From Planctomycetaceae bacterium (GTDB taxonomy: Bacteria > Planctomycetota > Planctomycetia > Pirellulales > Pirellulaceae): a stretch of 64,000 nucleotides of DNA. This document shows, one piece after another, positions 10,161-19,293 of the stretch (the stretch's first letter is position 1; each line of letters begins with the position of its first letter). The stretch is taken from assembly GCA_027487485.1 (NCBI GenBank), contig JAIYDN010000078.1, forward strand, positions 98,994-162,993. The letters are read 5' to 3'. The notes below the pieces were generated by a model that saw nothing but the letters and a program-made list of their open reading frames with translations, had not been told where the DNA came from and made no database searches. Both the position numbers and the translations under genes were made by a program.

Positions 10161-10541
10161 CATCGTGTTACAAACGTTGTGAAATCCTTGATCCAAAAGG
10201 GGATCGCCGTATTTGGTCTATTGCACTGAACTAAACGGACATCGGAATTTCAAACTTTTTGAACAGCAAGCTTGCCGCAAGACCGAGGAGCGTTTTGAGG
10301 AAACTTGTAATCAAAAATCACCACGCTATCCCTATAAAGGTCGAATCCCCTTTGTTCTGAAAACTTCCACACCGACGGACATTGAAAACGGAGGTTATCC
10401 ACAATAGCCAGGAATTTTTCGAGAAAGTATCGTTAAATCTTGACAGTCAGGTTATACCGATTATCTTCGTGACTCAAACATGCAACTCTCCCTCTGCATT
10501 TTGTGATTCTTACCAAGATGTACTTCTAGATTTTCCGGGAG
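10161..10541. promoter_or_regulatory. Intergenic leader of the PEP-CTERM gene with a weak promoter candidate
   Basis: 380 bases without a convincing gene; ORFs at 10213 and 10382 are short, Cys-rich and lack homology signals. A consensus TTGACA occurs at 10440-10445, followed after 16 bases by TATCTT (4 of 6 matches to TATAAT), which could drive the large PEP-CTERM gene about 70 bases downstream. Nothing else was recognised. Confidence 0.3.
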
Positions 10542-13500
10542 ATGACTGTGTCAGCACCTTCTATTCGTAGGGTTCGCGCTCGGCTTCGTAACAACTTTGC
10601 GCAACTTCTTCTGGCTACTTTAAATGCCACGCGAAAGGCGGGCTTAAGCGGTGCTCTCTCGTTTCTACTGTTGAGTTCTAGTCCCATATTTGCGCAGTCA
10701 AACGGAACTTACAGCGCTTCTGGTAGTTCGAACTGGAGCACGGCTGGTAGTTGGCTTGGAGGTACTATCCCTGACTCGAACGGAGTGGCAACCTTTGATA
10801 ACTTCCGTGGCCAGTTGACGAATGCTACGGTAACGGTTGACACGACGTCGCGAACCCTCAGCCAGATCAACTTTAATCAAAGTTTCTCGATGGGTATTGC
10901 CGCGTCTGGTGGAGCCTCGATTGTAATGGGCAGTTCGGGCCTTACCTTAAACAGTATCGCTTCATTAACCTCCTCACCAGCGTCGTTTTACAATGGCGTA
11001 AACGCTATTTCCGCCCCGATTACAGGCACGGGCGACCTCATTAAAATAGGTACGGGGAATGTAGCGCTAAGCGGCACCAATACATTTACTGGGACTATCC
11101 GGTTGAACGAAGGGGCTCTTTGGCTATCGGCGAGTTCGGCGGCAGCTCAAAATACGGCTCTTGGCAACTTGGCAAACGCAATCGAATTCAATGGCGGAAC
11201 ACTTGGCGTGACCGGGCAGACATTTACCACAAGCCGCTCAATTATTGTCAATGCGGGAGGAGCGACGACAAGGAATTTCGCTAATTCGACTTGGAACGGT
11301 ACCCTGACAGGTGGTGGGCTGCTCAACAATCAACTTGGCACTCTTACTTTGGGTGGTAATGTAAGTGGCTTTACGGGAGGAATTCGAGTCGATAATAGTA
11401 CCGTAACATTAAGCGGAACATCTGCTCTCGGCGGCTCGTCTTCCATTGTCGTTGGTGGTTCGTTAAACGTCAGCAATGCGACAACAAATGTTTCGAATCG
11501 GCTGAACGGTCGTGGAATTGCGTCCTTTGGTGGAAACGTATCCTACACAGGAAACGCTTCTGCCGCATCAACGGAGTCCGCGGGAAACCTCACCTTATCT
11601 AGCGGCACGACGACCATTTCCGTGACACCGGGTACTAATCAATCAGCTACGCTTACCTTTTCAGGTTTGACTCGCGAAGATCGTTCCATTGCTTATTTCC
11701 GAGGGACTTCGCTTGGATCTGCTCCGGCAGCCAATGTCGCAAACGTTCGGTTTACCAATTCGCCAGGGACGTTAATTGGTGGTGGTGGAACGACGGCCAC
11801 CAACGCTTCAATTCTTCCCTTCGCAATTGGATCCGCGACTGGAGCCGTTACATCCGGGACCACTATTTCGTTTGTGACCTGGGACGGCACCACTCAACGA
11901 ATTGTACCGCTGAATACAACAACGGGCTACGCAACAAATTTGGGGAATGCAGCAAGCGACGATAACGTCAGCCTCGGGGCGAATGCAAGCGTGAATATCG
12001 GCGGGCAAACCGTAAATTCACTTCGATTCGGGGGAGCGTTTACCCTAGCTGGAGGGGCCAGTGATGTATTGACTGTGACAAGTGGCGCAGTACTCTCCAC
12101 AACAAACACAGCAGTTATTAATGCCCCGCTAAATTTTGGTGCAAACGAAGGGGTCGTTTTTAGCTCTGGGGCATTGACAATCAATGGCCCGATCTCTGGC
12201 ACGAATGGAATTACCAAAGCGGGTGTCGGTAGTCTGACACTCGGAGCGAACAACACCTACACCGGCACAACCACTTTGACACACGGTAACACGACGGTTG
12301 CAGGCGGAGTTGTTACGGCTGACGGTAGCGCACCGAGCGTCTTCGGTCAAGACACATCGGCTATTCGTATGCATAGCTCAAGCAACACGGTGGGCGTTCC
12401 AACGCGTCTTTGGACGACAGGAAACTTGGTGGTCAATCGAAATTTCGATGTCAAACTGGGGGGAGCTCAGGTCACAGGAATTGGTACTGCTGGGAATTCT
12501 GCAAATGAATCGTTGACCTTCAACGGGAACGTTTCGTTGAACGCCTATAGTCCCGACATCTTGTCCAGATATGTCACTATCGAAGGGGGAGACAATATTG
12601 CCGAATCGGTCACGTTCAATGGAGACGTTTCCGGCAATGGTGGATTGCGCGCTGCCTTTGGATCCTATACGGTTTTGGCTGGCAACAATTCGTATTCCGG
12701 AGGTACCCTGATTGGGCTCTCCAGTCTTACGAATGGGGCCACAAACAACACGCTTCAAGTGACAACCGAAACTTGGGACGCCCGGAGCTCAACCGCTTTT
12801 GGGACCGGTACCATATTCATCCATGGTTCGGCCAATACAACCCAACCTGTCTTGACTACAGGATTGATTCTGTCCTCAGGAAATGGAACAAACACTTTTG
12901 CCAATGACGTAATGTTGACAAATGGATTTGCTAGGTTTGGTGGAACCCAAGCACTCAATCTCAACGGAAATATCACGCTGAATTCGGGAGCGACCAACAA
13001 TTCTGTAATCTCAGTTGAAAGCTTGGCGGCGCCCGTAACAATCAACGGAAACATTGCTGCAGGCGGGCTAATCAAACACGGCGTTGGAACGTTAGTTTTG
13101 ACAGGAAGCAAAACCTACAGTGGGCAGACAATTGTCCGCGAAGGAACGTTGTCCGTTTCCTCAATTGGGAACGGCGGCACGGCCGGCAATCTTGGTCAGG
13201 CTCCTGCCGCTTCAAACTACCTTGTGTTGAGTGGAAACGCAGTCGGAAATACAGGAATACTGAATTACACAGGAAACGGTGAAACTACTGATCGCCTTTT
13301 AACCCTTCAGGGAACCGGCGGAACGATTAGTGCCAATGGGACGGGAGCTCTCATATTTGGTAACACAACCGGAACCATTGGAATGGGGGCAGGGACCCAA
13401 ACGATCAACGGAGTCACTTTGGTTGCAAATGCCGGAGTGATTGCTCTATCAACAACTGCCGCATCACAAATAGTGGTTGGTTCTACGGTGACCGGAAGTG

Positions 13501-14711
13501 GAACTGGCATTCCAGCAAACACAACCGTAACCGAAGTTGGTGCGAACTACGTTCGACTGAGCACAACCGGTACGAATGCCCTAGGGGCACAGAATCTTAC
13601 CTTTACATTGCCTTCGGTTGCCGCAACACGAACTCTTACGCTGACCGGATCCAATACAGGTCTAAACACGATAGCGCCAGTTTTGGCCGATGGAGCCAAT
13701 GTTGGTCTAGGTGTTGTTAAGGAAGGATCAGGAACGTGGGTTCTTTCAGGAAACAATACTTACACGGGAGGTACTACGGTCAACAATGGGTTACTGGGAA
13801 TTGGTAGCAATACCGCTCTCGGAACAGGCGCTGTTCAGGTCAACAATGGTGCCATGCTAAGGGCAGAAGGAGCGGATCGAACCCTAGGAAATGCTGTAGT
13901 CTTCAACGGCAATTCCGGAATTGTTGGCAGCAACGCCTTGACACTTTCAGGTACTGTTGGGCTTGGTGCTGCAACTCGAACGATTGCGGTTGACAACGCA
14001 GTAACAACTATGGGTGGAGTAATCAGTGGCGGGGCTGGGGCTGGTATCATTAAGGAAGGATCCGGAGCACTCAACCTTACTGCTGCAAACACCTTCACCG
14101 GGACTACGATGATCAATACAGGAATGCTTTTGGTCAACAATACGACCGGAAATGCTGTCGCATCAACCATGGTGAATTCGGGTGGGTTTCTTGGAGGTGC
14201 CGGAAGCGTTGGGGGAAATTTAACGGTAAATGCGGGAGGAACCGTTAATCCCGGGAACAGTCCAGGTATTCTTATGATTAACGGCAACGCAACTTTTTCG
14301 GCAGGCTCAAATTTCGTTGTCGAGCTGGACGGTCCGACGGCGGGCGCTTTCTATGATCAGCTTGCGGTGAGTGGAACTATTGATTTAGGAGGGGCGAATC
14401 TCGTGCTGGATCTTGGATATGATCCCACCACGAGTGACTTTTTCTACATCTTAAGTAACACGGGCGTAGGTGCGATCAGCGGTACTTTCGCGGGTTTGTC
14501 GCAAGGCGGACTGTTTAACACCAACTTTAATGGAATCGACTATGTTGGAACGATCAGCTACACCGGAGATTTCAACAGCACGAATTTTGTTGGTGCCGGA
14601 AACGATGTCGTCCTCTTCAATATCACTGCCGTTCCAGAGCCCTCGACGATTGTGCTGATTGCTGCTGCCGGTTCCGCGGGGTGGCTTATTCGTCGAAGAA
14701 GAAAGAAATGA
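10542..14711 (+). CDS. Giant secreted beta-strand-repeat protein with PEP-CTERM sorting signal
   Basis: 1389 aa. After a signal region (hydrophobic LSGALSFLLLSSSPIFAQ, about residues 33-52), nearly the whole protein is repetitive Gly/Thr/Asn-rich beta-strand sequence. It includes several autotransporter-associated beta-strand repeats of the form KxGxGxxxLSGxNTYTGxTxxxxG: VVKEGSGTWVLSGNNTYTGG, ITKAGVGSLTLGANNTYTGT, IIKEGSGALNLTAANTFTGT. The C-terminus is a canonical PEP-CTERM signal: VPEPSTIVLIAA, a hydrophobic helix, then RRRRKK. Such signals are recognised by an exosortase, which is not in this window. It has no autotransporter barrel, so it is a surface or matrix protein rather than a true autotransporter. 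Start: ATG at 10542 directly abuts GGGAG; GTG at 10548 has better Shine-Dalgarno spacing and may be the true start. Confidence 0.93.
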   Translation: MTVSAPSIRRVRARLRNNFAQLLLATLNATRKAGLSGALSFLLLSSSPIFAQSNGTYSASGSSNWSTAGSWLGGTIPDSNGVATFDNFRGQLTNATVTVDTTSRTLSQINFNQSFSMGIAASGGASIVMGSSGLTLNSIASLTSSPASFYNGVNAISAPITGTGDLIKIGTGNVALSGTNTFTGTIRLNEGALWLSASSAAAQNTALGNLANAIEFNGGTLGVTGQTFTTSRSIIVNAGGATTRNFANSTWNGTLTGGGLLNNQLGTLTLGGNVSGFTGGIRVDNSTVTLSGTSALGGSSSIVVGGSLNVSNATTNVSNRLNGRGIASFGGNVSYTGNASAASTESAGNLTLSSGTTTISVTPGTNQSATLTFSGLTREDRSIAYFRGTSLGSAPAANVANVRFTNSPGTLIGGGGTTATNASILPFAIGSATGAVTSGTTISFVTWDGTTQRIVPLNTTTGYATNLGNAASDDNVSLGANASVNIGGQTVNSLRFGGAFTLAGGASDVLTVTSGAVLSTTNTAVINAPLNFGANEGVVFSSGALTINGPISGTNGITKAGVGSLTLGANNTYTGTTTLTHGNTTVAGGVVTADGSAPSVFGQDTSAIRMHSSSNTVGVPTRLWTTGNLVVNRNFDVKLGGAQVTGIGTAGNSANESLTFNGNVSLNAYSPDILSRYVTIEGGDNIAESVTFNGDVSGNGGLRAAFGSYTVLAGNNSYSGGTLIGLSSLTNGATNNTLQVTTETWDARSSTAFGTGTIFIHGSANTTQPVLTTGLILSSGNGTNTFANDVMLTNGFARFGGTQALNLNGNITLNSGATNNSVISVESLAAPVTINGNIAAGGLIKHGVGTLVLTGSKTYSGQTIVREGTLSVSSIGNGGTAGNLGQAPAASNYLVLSGNAVGNTGILNYTGNGETTDRLLTLQGTGGTISANGTGALIFGNTTGTIGMGAGTQTINGVTLVANAGVIALSTTAASQIVVGSTVTGSGTGIPANTTVTEVGANYVRLSTTGTNALGAQNLTFTLPSVAATRTLTLTGSNTGLNTIAPVLADGANVGLGVVKEGSGTWVLSGNNTYTGGTTVNNGLLGIGSNTALGTGAVQVNNGAMLRAEGADRTLGNAVVFNGNSGIVGSNALTLSGTVGLGAATRTIAVDNAVTTMGGVISGGAGAGIIKEGSGALNLTAANTFTGTTMINTGMLLVNNTTGNAVASTMVNSGGFLGGAGSVGGNLTVNAGGTVNPGNSPGILMINGNATFSAGSNFVVELDGPTAGAFYDQLAVSGTIDLGGANLVLDLGYDPTTSDFFYILSNTGVGAISGTFAGLSQGGLFNTNFNGIDYVGTISYTGDFNSTNFVGAGNDVVLFNITAVPEPSTIVLIAAAGSAGWLIRRRRKK

Positions 14712-15019
14712 ATGGAAGGCAAAATCACAAAAACCTAGACCACATGCCACCGCTTTGAATCCTAGACAAACAAGTAAAGCCTATCGAAGGAATAGGCGTG
14801 CCAAGTTCCATTTTTGGAGGACTTGCATCTCGTGATTTTGCAGTAAGTTTTCAATCCTGTCGTCGGGGCGAGGCGAGAAATTTCTCGATCCTATCATGTG
14901 CAGGTCGTAAAGTGACAGGCTACCAAACTTTTGGTCGGAGTTGGTAGGATCCGTTCTTGGTTCTTCGCCGATTTTAGTGGGCAATTTTTAAAACGCTCTG
15001 AATTCGGTATCCTTTTTGG
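14712..15019. other. Intergenic region with two palindromes
   Basis: No gene recognised. It contains a 6-bp hairpin GCCTAT/ATAGGC at 14779-14797, which might act as a weak terminator for the PEP-CTERM gene, although no T-run follows directly. It also has a perfect 14-bp palindrome CGAGAAATTTCTCG at 14874-14887 of unknown role. Confidence 0.4.
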
Positions 15020-15288
15020 ATGAACGAATTAACCACAGAACACTATCGCGCACTACATTGGTTTGACGCCAATTGAAAAGTAACAAACGTTGAGTTTTTG
15101 CCGAAGCCAAAAGCCGTTGATATCAATATCAGTTTTTGCGGAACTGAGCTCAAGTACCTTATTGGCAAATGCGATTGTACGCAGGCCGATTCTGCACCGC
15201 AACGCTCCTCGAGACATTTGGGTACCATGCAATTCACCACGACGATTCATGCTTCAGTTCCACGCTCCAGGTGCGACGAGTGCGGCCG
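15020..15288 (+). pseudogene. ISL3-type transposase, degraded N-terminal fragment
   Basis: Reading from ATG 15020 gives MNELTTEHYRALHWFDAN, a stop, then KVTNVEF and on through a region that ends RHLGTMQFTTTIHASVPRSRCDECG. That order (LLGL-like start, WKVT box, then RHL..MQ....H..VPR..C..CG zinc-finger) is the N-terminal pattern of ISL3-family transposases. The in-frame TGA sits where the family has Trp (TGG), so it looks like a nonsense mutation. The frame is lost after CDECG and the catalytic part is absent. The ORF track shows only the fragment from 15098. Family assignment is from motif memory. Confidence 0.6.
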
Positions 15289-15309
15289 TACCGAACCCTC
15301 GGACTGGCC

Positions 15310-15656
15310 AGTCTCTTGTTTTTTAAAGAGCTGGTTTGCTTCGAACTGATTTGGCGTTAGATTGTTGATCGACGATTTTTGCGTTCGGCACTGTAGTAGC
15401 CGACATATTCCGAGAGGTCCTTCGTCGCTGATCGCATGGTCTTATATTCGTCGATTTCGAGCTCGTTCGTGAGTGTTCCAAAACGAGATTCCATGGATGC
15501 GTTGTCATAGCAGTTGTTCGCGAGGCTCATACTCTGCTTGATGCACGCGCGACGAAGCACACTGCGGTAGTTCTTGCCTGCATATTGACCGCCTCGATCG
15601 GAATGATGGATCAGAACTTTCCTAGGAGTTCGATTGGCTATCGCGATGCGAATCAT
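15310..15656 (-). pseudogene. IS3-family transposase (orfB) C-terminal relic
   Basis: The ORF at 15357-15656 encodes the C-terminal part of an IS3-type DDE integrase domain: VLIHHSDRGGQYAGK (second Asp), NNCYDNASMESRFGTLTNEL (catalytic Glu), then EYVGYYSAERK. The 5' half with the first Asp is missing and a stop precedes the first Met. After YYSAERK the frame ends at RRSTI-stop, but another frame continues KSSINNLTPNQFEANQ, the expected IS3 C-terminus. Adding one A to the run cgcaaaaatcg would rejoin them. It is therefore truncated and frameshifted, and inactive. It lies between an ISL3 relic and a sigma-factor tail. Confidence 0.82.
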
Positions 15657-15660
15657 GATC

Positions 15661-15780
15661 GATCAAATTGCCACAGACTTGGTAGATATTGAGTTTCGCG
15701 TGCAGCCAGCAACCGTGCGCCAGGTTCGAAGCAGAATACTTCGCCGGCTTCGACAGCAGCTCGGTGATTTAGAGCAATGA
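15661..15780 (+). pseudogene. 3' remnant of an RNA polymerase sigma-70-family (ECF-like) gene
   Basis: The 39 codons before TGA 15778-15780 read DQIATDLVDIEFRVQPATVRQ...SRILRRLRQQLGDLEQ. This resembles sigma region 4 helix-turn-helix ends in planctomycete ECF sigma factors (EIA..L....ATVRQ..SR.LRRLR..L). The upstream part is replaced by the IS3 relic, so only the DNA-binding tail survives. It is too short for the ORF track. The assignment is motif-based and moderately sure. Confidence 0.55.
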
Positions 15781-15790
15781 CTGGCATCCG

Positions 15791-15918
15791 GTAGGCCGTA
15801 ACAAGTCGCTTTGGACGCAGTTACGGCAAGGCGTGCTAGTTATGGATTGACTCGTTCGAGGAGGCAAGTCGCTTCGAGCGGGGCTGCCGTAACTGCGCTA
15901 GCGCTTGTTACGGCCTAC
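15791..15918. repeat. Long imperfect inverted repeat (possible MITE/REP-like element)
   Basis: The left arm begins GTAGGCCGTAACAAG at 15791 and runs to about 15829 through GCAGTTACGGCA. The right arm, 15884-15918, is its near-exact reverse complement (CTGCCGTAACTGCGC... CTTGTTACGGCCTAC). The arms are about 35 bases and separated by about 54 bases. The element sits beside the sigma-factor and IS relics and carries no ORF, so a non-autonomous mobile element or REP-type palindrome is plausible. No second copy was noticed in the window. Confidence 0.65.
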
Positions 15919-15977
15919 GGTCCTCCATTCAAGGGCCCGCCCCCCTTTGAATTGCACCTTATTCGCGACGTGAATCC

Positions 15978-17501
15978 CTAACGAGCACCGAAGATTCGTA
16001 GTTTCGGCGAGTCCATGATCTCGGCCATCTCTGCTGATTTCGCCGGCAGAGTGCTCAAGATGGCTGATGCAATTTCAGCATCGTGCTTCACGAGCTTGGT
16101 TTGGCAATTCGTCCAACGCTCTGCTCCCCAACCCGCCAACAGGACTTGATCCCCCGCTCGGGAGCTTCGGATGGCAAGCTCAATGGCGGCCTCACGGTTT
16201 GGGACGATTTGGATCGAAGCGGGATGCTCGCAACCATCAAGCACCTGCCAAGCCAGCTTTTGTCCCAGCTGCGTCGAGTATCGACTTTGAGTTAGGATAA
16301 CCCGCGATGCGGAACGTTCTAAGACTCGACCGAAGGCAGCGAGCTGTTCAGCTGTCGCAGCATCAGGAATTTCCGCCACGCATGTGATCGGCGCCCCATG
16401 CTTGGACAATGCGTGCATGGCCACTGCCAAACGATCTGCTTGATCGCTGTTGTCGATATAGACGGTGCACCGGTCTGAACCCTGAACGCGTTGCATCCGA
16501 CCCGGAATGCGTTGCAGCCGTTCGATCCCTTGAACGATCTCAAACAGCTCCAAACCAAAAGCATAACCGACGGCTGCCGCACCCAGCATGTGCCTTGCGT
16601 TATGGTCACCCAGGATCAAACTGGTGATTGGCATCACGCAAGTCCCGGCGGAGATCATCATGGACTGTTCACCTGGCAAGCTACACAGCCGTCGCCCCCG
16701 AACATCTGCAACCGCATCCAAGCCGTAGCTGATGGCATGCGGTTGATGACGTTCAATCCACCGATTCAATCGAGCATCGTCCGCATTGTAGACTACGATC
16801 CCATGGCCCTTCAGTTGTCCAACAATCCGATGCATGGCATTCTCGACACCTCGTGCTTGCAGAGTATCGAGCCGCTGCGATTTACGAAGCCCCGTAAACA
16901 GCACCACGTCGAACTCCATGCCACTAGTTGAATGCGAGCGAAGCATTTCATCGCTCAGCTCGATAACCGCGGCGGGGCTCTCGTTGTCAGCACTGGCTTT
17001 CAGCCACTGCGAAAGCTGATTGGGGTCTGCATTGTCGGAAGCCTCAAGGCCAGATTGACTTCCATCGCTCGCGCCCAAGCTGGTGTAGTAGGCAACGCGT
17101 TTCCCGATTCGCTTCATCATGGAGGCAACCATCAGCGAAGCGGTTGTCTTGCCGTGCGTTCCAACGACTGCAATCGTCAGCATCCGATCGGTCGGCTTGC
17201 CTGCAACGGCTTGGCATAGCTGAGCATAAGCCTCGCGAACGTCTGGCACGATACACTGAGGGACGCTGGAGGGAAGAAACTGCTCTGTCAGAATGGCTTT
17301 GGCGCCCATATTGATCGCATCGATGGTATCGCGTGCCAAATCGGATTGGCAATCCACGCCAGCCGCATAGATCCAATCGCCTTCGCATCTCTCAACCGTA
17401 CTGGCACATCGAACGCAGTGAATATCATCCGCACCCACAATCTGGGCCGACGGGAAAACTTGGCGAAGCGATACAGACGAACGACTAGTATTACGGGACA
17501 T
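15978..17501 (-). CDS. Mur ligase family protein (divergent MurE-like)
   Basis: 507 aa from ATG 17501, which has AAGGAGG 8 bases upstream; the track start at 17612 is an over-extension. It has the three-domain Mur ligase layout: an N-terminal MurE-type domain (WIYAAGVDCQSDLARDTIDAINMGAKAIL), a central ATPase with P-loop VVGTHGKTTASLMVASM (about 112-128), and a C-terminal domain with PGRMQRV and ILGDHNARHMLGAA. Several MurE landmarks are changed. The DHLDYHG metal-binding segment is replaced by RKSQRLDTLQARG, DYAHTPDAL by IDNSDQADRL, and AGKGHE by AGWGAE. It probably binds ATP, but its acceptor substrate may not be UDP-MurNAc-dipeptide. It is upstream of no other mur gene here. Annotation as true murE would be unsafe. 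Confidence 0.85.
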   Translation of the reverse strand: MSRNTSRSSVSLRQVFPSAQIVGADDIHCVRCASTVERCEGDWIYAAGVDCQSDLARDTIDAINMGAKAILTEQFLPSSVPQCIVPDVREAYAQLCQAVAGKPTDRMLTIAVVGTHGKTTASLMVASMMKRIGKRVAYYTSLGASDGSQSGLEASDNADPNQLSQWLKASADNESPAAVIELSDEMLRSHSTSGMEFDVVLFTGLRKSQRLDTLQARGVENAMHRIVGQLKGHGIVVYNADDARLNRWIERHQPHAISYGLDAVADVRGRRLCSLPGEQSMMISAGTCVMPITSLILGDHNARHMLGAAAVGYAFGLELFEIVQGIERLQRIPGRMQRVQGSDRCTVYIDNSDQADRLAVAMHALSKHGAPITCVAEIPDAATAEQLAAFGRVLERSASRVILTQSRYSTQLGQKLAWQVLDGCEHPASIQIVPNREAAIELAIRSSRAGDQVLLAGWGAERWTNCQTKLVKHDAEIASAILSTLPAKSAEMAEIMDSPKLRIFGAR

Positions 17502-17724
17502 GCTTGTGGCCTCCTTGCCATTTTGGGTTTCCGCTTGCGAACGCAAGCTGCGTCGATTCTTTGACTTCCTATCGAATCTTCCTGATTCGAGATTGGATCC
17601 CTTGGTTCGCAACTGGGATGCGTTCCAAACCGATCCAACTAATCAACAACGTGTCCCATACCAGGGGTCTCCGTCAAGTCGAAAACCAATAAAATCATTG
17701 GCGAATGCTAGCAAAACGGTCTGC

Positions 17725-18732
17725 TCAGGACTCGCTGGCGCGACGTAATCGGTCCATCAAAGCTGCCCCGATTCCGACTTCCAGGACGCTCTCGCAGTAG
17801 ATACTTTTTGCTCCAACTTGATCCGCTTGTCGAAAGAAATCGAACAGACTTGACGCGTATTCCTCGACGGAATGGCATACGAGAATGCGAGTATACTTCG
17901 GCGCATCGTTAGGTTCTGAAACACCGATGAAAGCCGCGGGTTCCGATCCGGTCCGCAGCTCCGAAACCAAGTCTTTTACCAGCACAATCCTTGCTTTTGG
18001 TTGGTAGTGCCGGTGCTTGAGGCCCGGGGAATTCACCGTTTCATTCGCCCTTTCCATGGGGCCTAGCTGCTGGTTGGAAAGCGTCGCGTTGGATTGCTTG
18101 GCGTAAACTTGAATACCTGGAACGACTTGCTGAAGCGATTCAAAGGATACCCCACCGGGGCGAAGCAACGTCACTTGGGAAGTGGACACATCGACGACCG
18201 TGCTTTCCAGTCCAAATTGTGTCGGTGCCCCTTCGATGATGCCAGCAATACGCCCCTCTAGATCTTCGGATACGGCTTGCCAAGTCGTGGCACTCGGTCG
18301 GCCGGATCGGTTGGCGCTCGGGGCTGCGATCGGAACCCCCGATAACCGTATTAGCTCGGCTGCGACAGGATGAGCAGGTACGCGTACCGCGACAGTGTCC
18401 AAGCCGGCGGTAACCGAGCGTGGTACGATCGCTGATTTTGCAAAAACCAGCGTCAAAGGCCCCGGCCAAAATCGATCCATCAGAGCTTGCGCGACCTCTG
18501 GAACGTGGCTTACAATCTTGGAAAGATCGTCGCGCGATGCAAGGTGTACAATCAGCGGGTTGTCCGACGGCCGCCCCTTGGCCAAAAAAATCCTATCTAC
18601 CGCCGCAGCATCCAGAGCGTTTGCGCCTAAGCCAAAAACCGTCTCCGTTGGAAAGGCCACCAACTGACCTTCGCGCAACAATTCGGCAGCATCCTCTAAT
18701 TGATCGATTGAAAAGTGACGAGTCGTAATCAA
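17725..18732 (-). CDS. tsaC: L-threonylcarbamoyladenylate synthase (Sua5/YciO/YrdC)
   Basis: 335 aa. The YrdC/TsaC domain (about 5-200) shows GQLVAFPTETVFGLGANA, KGRPSDNPLIVH, WPGPLTLVF, the VAVRVPAHP strand, and PIAAPSANRSGRPS followed by ESTVVDVS. It converts threonine, bicarbonate and ATP to threonylcarbamoyl-AMP for t6A37 tRNA modification. The C-terminal roughly 130 residues form a Sua5-type domain, joined by a linker with PGLKHRHYQP, so this is the long Sua5 form. The start is TTG at 18732, overlapping the TGA of the upstream small gene (TTGA); no earlier usable ATG exists. Translational coupling to 18729-19058 is likely. Confidence 0.93.
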   Translation of the reverse strand: MITTRHFSIDQLEDAAELLREGQLVAFPTETVFGLGANALDAAAVDRIFLAKGRPSDNPLIVHLASRDDLSKIVSHVPEVAQALMDRFWPGPLTLVFAKSAIVPRSVTAGLDTVAVRVPAHPVAAELIRLSGVPIAAPSANRSGRPSATTWQAVSEDLEGRIAGIIEGAPTQFGLESTVVDVSTSQVTLLRPGGVSFESLQQVVPGIQVYAKQSNATLSNQQLGPMERANETVNSPGLKHRHYQPKARIVLVKDLVSELRTGSEPAAFIGVSEPNDAPKYTRILVCHSVEEYASSLFDFFRQADQVGAKSIYCESVLEVGIGAALMDRLRRASES

Positions 18733-19058
18733 TGGCTTATGTTGGGTGCGCCAGAGTTCAAGTTCTCAGGAGCACTGTTCTTAGGCGGAAACAAATGCGA
18801 AAAAAAAGTACGTTCCCAAAAACTCGCTTTTCGAAGCCGCGTGTCACTGGTAGGAAGAGTGTGCACCTTGCCACGACGTGTCTCGAGAACCAGCTCGTCC
18901 TCTTTGACCTGTCGGACAATCCAGTACTTGTCTACTTCGTAGGAATACATCTCACCATGGGGTGAAGGAGTTATGTTTTTAGCTCGGGGGCCTGGCGAAA
19001 GGCTATGCTTTTCGCGAGTATAGACGACCCAGTCGTTTGGACTGAAAGATCCAAGCAT
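18729..19058 (-). CDS. Conserved small protein of unknown function upstream of tsaC
   Basis: 109 aa from ATG 19058, preceded by GGAG at 9 bases; the track start 15 bases earlier is a TTG and lacks a site. No recognised domain. The sequence has beta-strand-rich character (MLGSFSPNDWVVYTREKHS, KYWIVRQVKEDELVLETRRGK) with a basic and Pro-rich C-terminus. The middle resembles a small Tudor/SH3-like barrel by alternation of hydrophobics, but that is a guess. Its 4-base stop/start overlap with tsaC and good ribosome binding site support a real gene. No signal peptide. Confidence 0.7.
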   Translation of the reverse strand: MLGSFSPNDWVVYTREKHSLSPGPRAKNITPSPHGEMYSYEVDKYWIVRQVKEDELVLETRRGKVHTLPTSDTRLRKASFWERTFFSHLFPPKNSAPENLNSGAPNISH

Positions 19059-19293
19059 GTAACGAAACTCCAAAAATCAATAAAACTGGGGCTAGCCATA
19101 TATCAAAGGAGTCAAATCGCTGGGGAGAATGCAATCTGACTGGTCCTGGGGCCGGAAGCAATACCCAGTCGCTCTATTGTTTGCCCTGTTGCGTCCTGAG
19201 ACTAGAGCAGGTTAACTACGCATCCAGTTTTTAGACAAAAACTTAACGATTTCTTCGATTTTGAAACCTGTAATTAGGAATTGCTAGCTCTCT

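Noticed and set aside
10213-10570. Two short ORFs between the TPR gene and the PEP-CTERM gene
   Set aside because: No recognisable domain, no ribosome site and overlapping frames; the second ends inside the next gene.
15169-15360. Small plus-strand ORF at the ISL3/IS3 boundary
   Set aside because: Its reading (LASLLFFKELVCFEL) is partly antisense to the IS3 C-terminus; the overlap is a chance frame.
15978-17501. Calling the Mur ligase plain murE
   Set aside because: Key MurE segments are changed, so the specific name would be over-confident.
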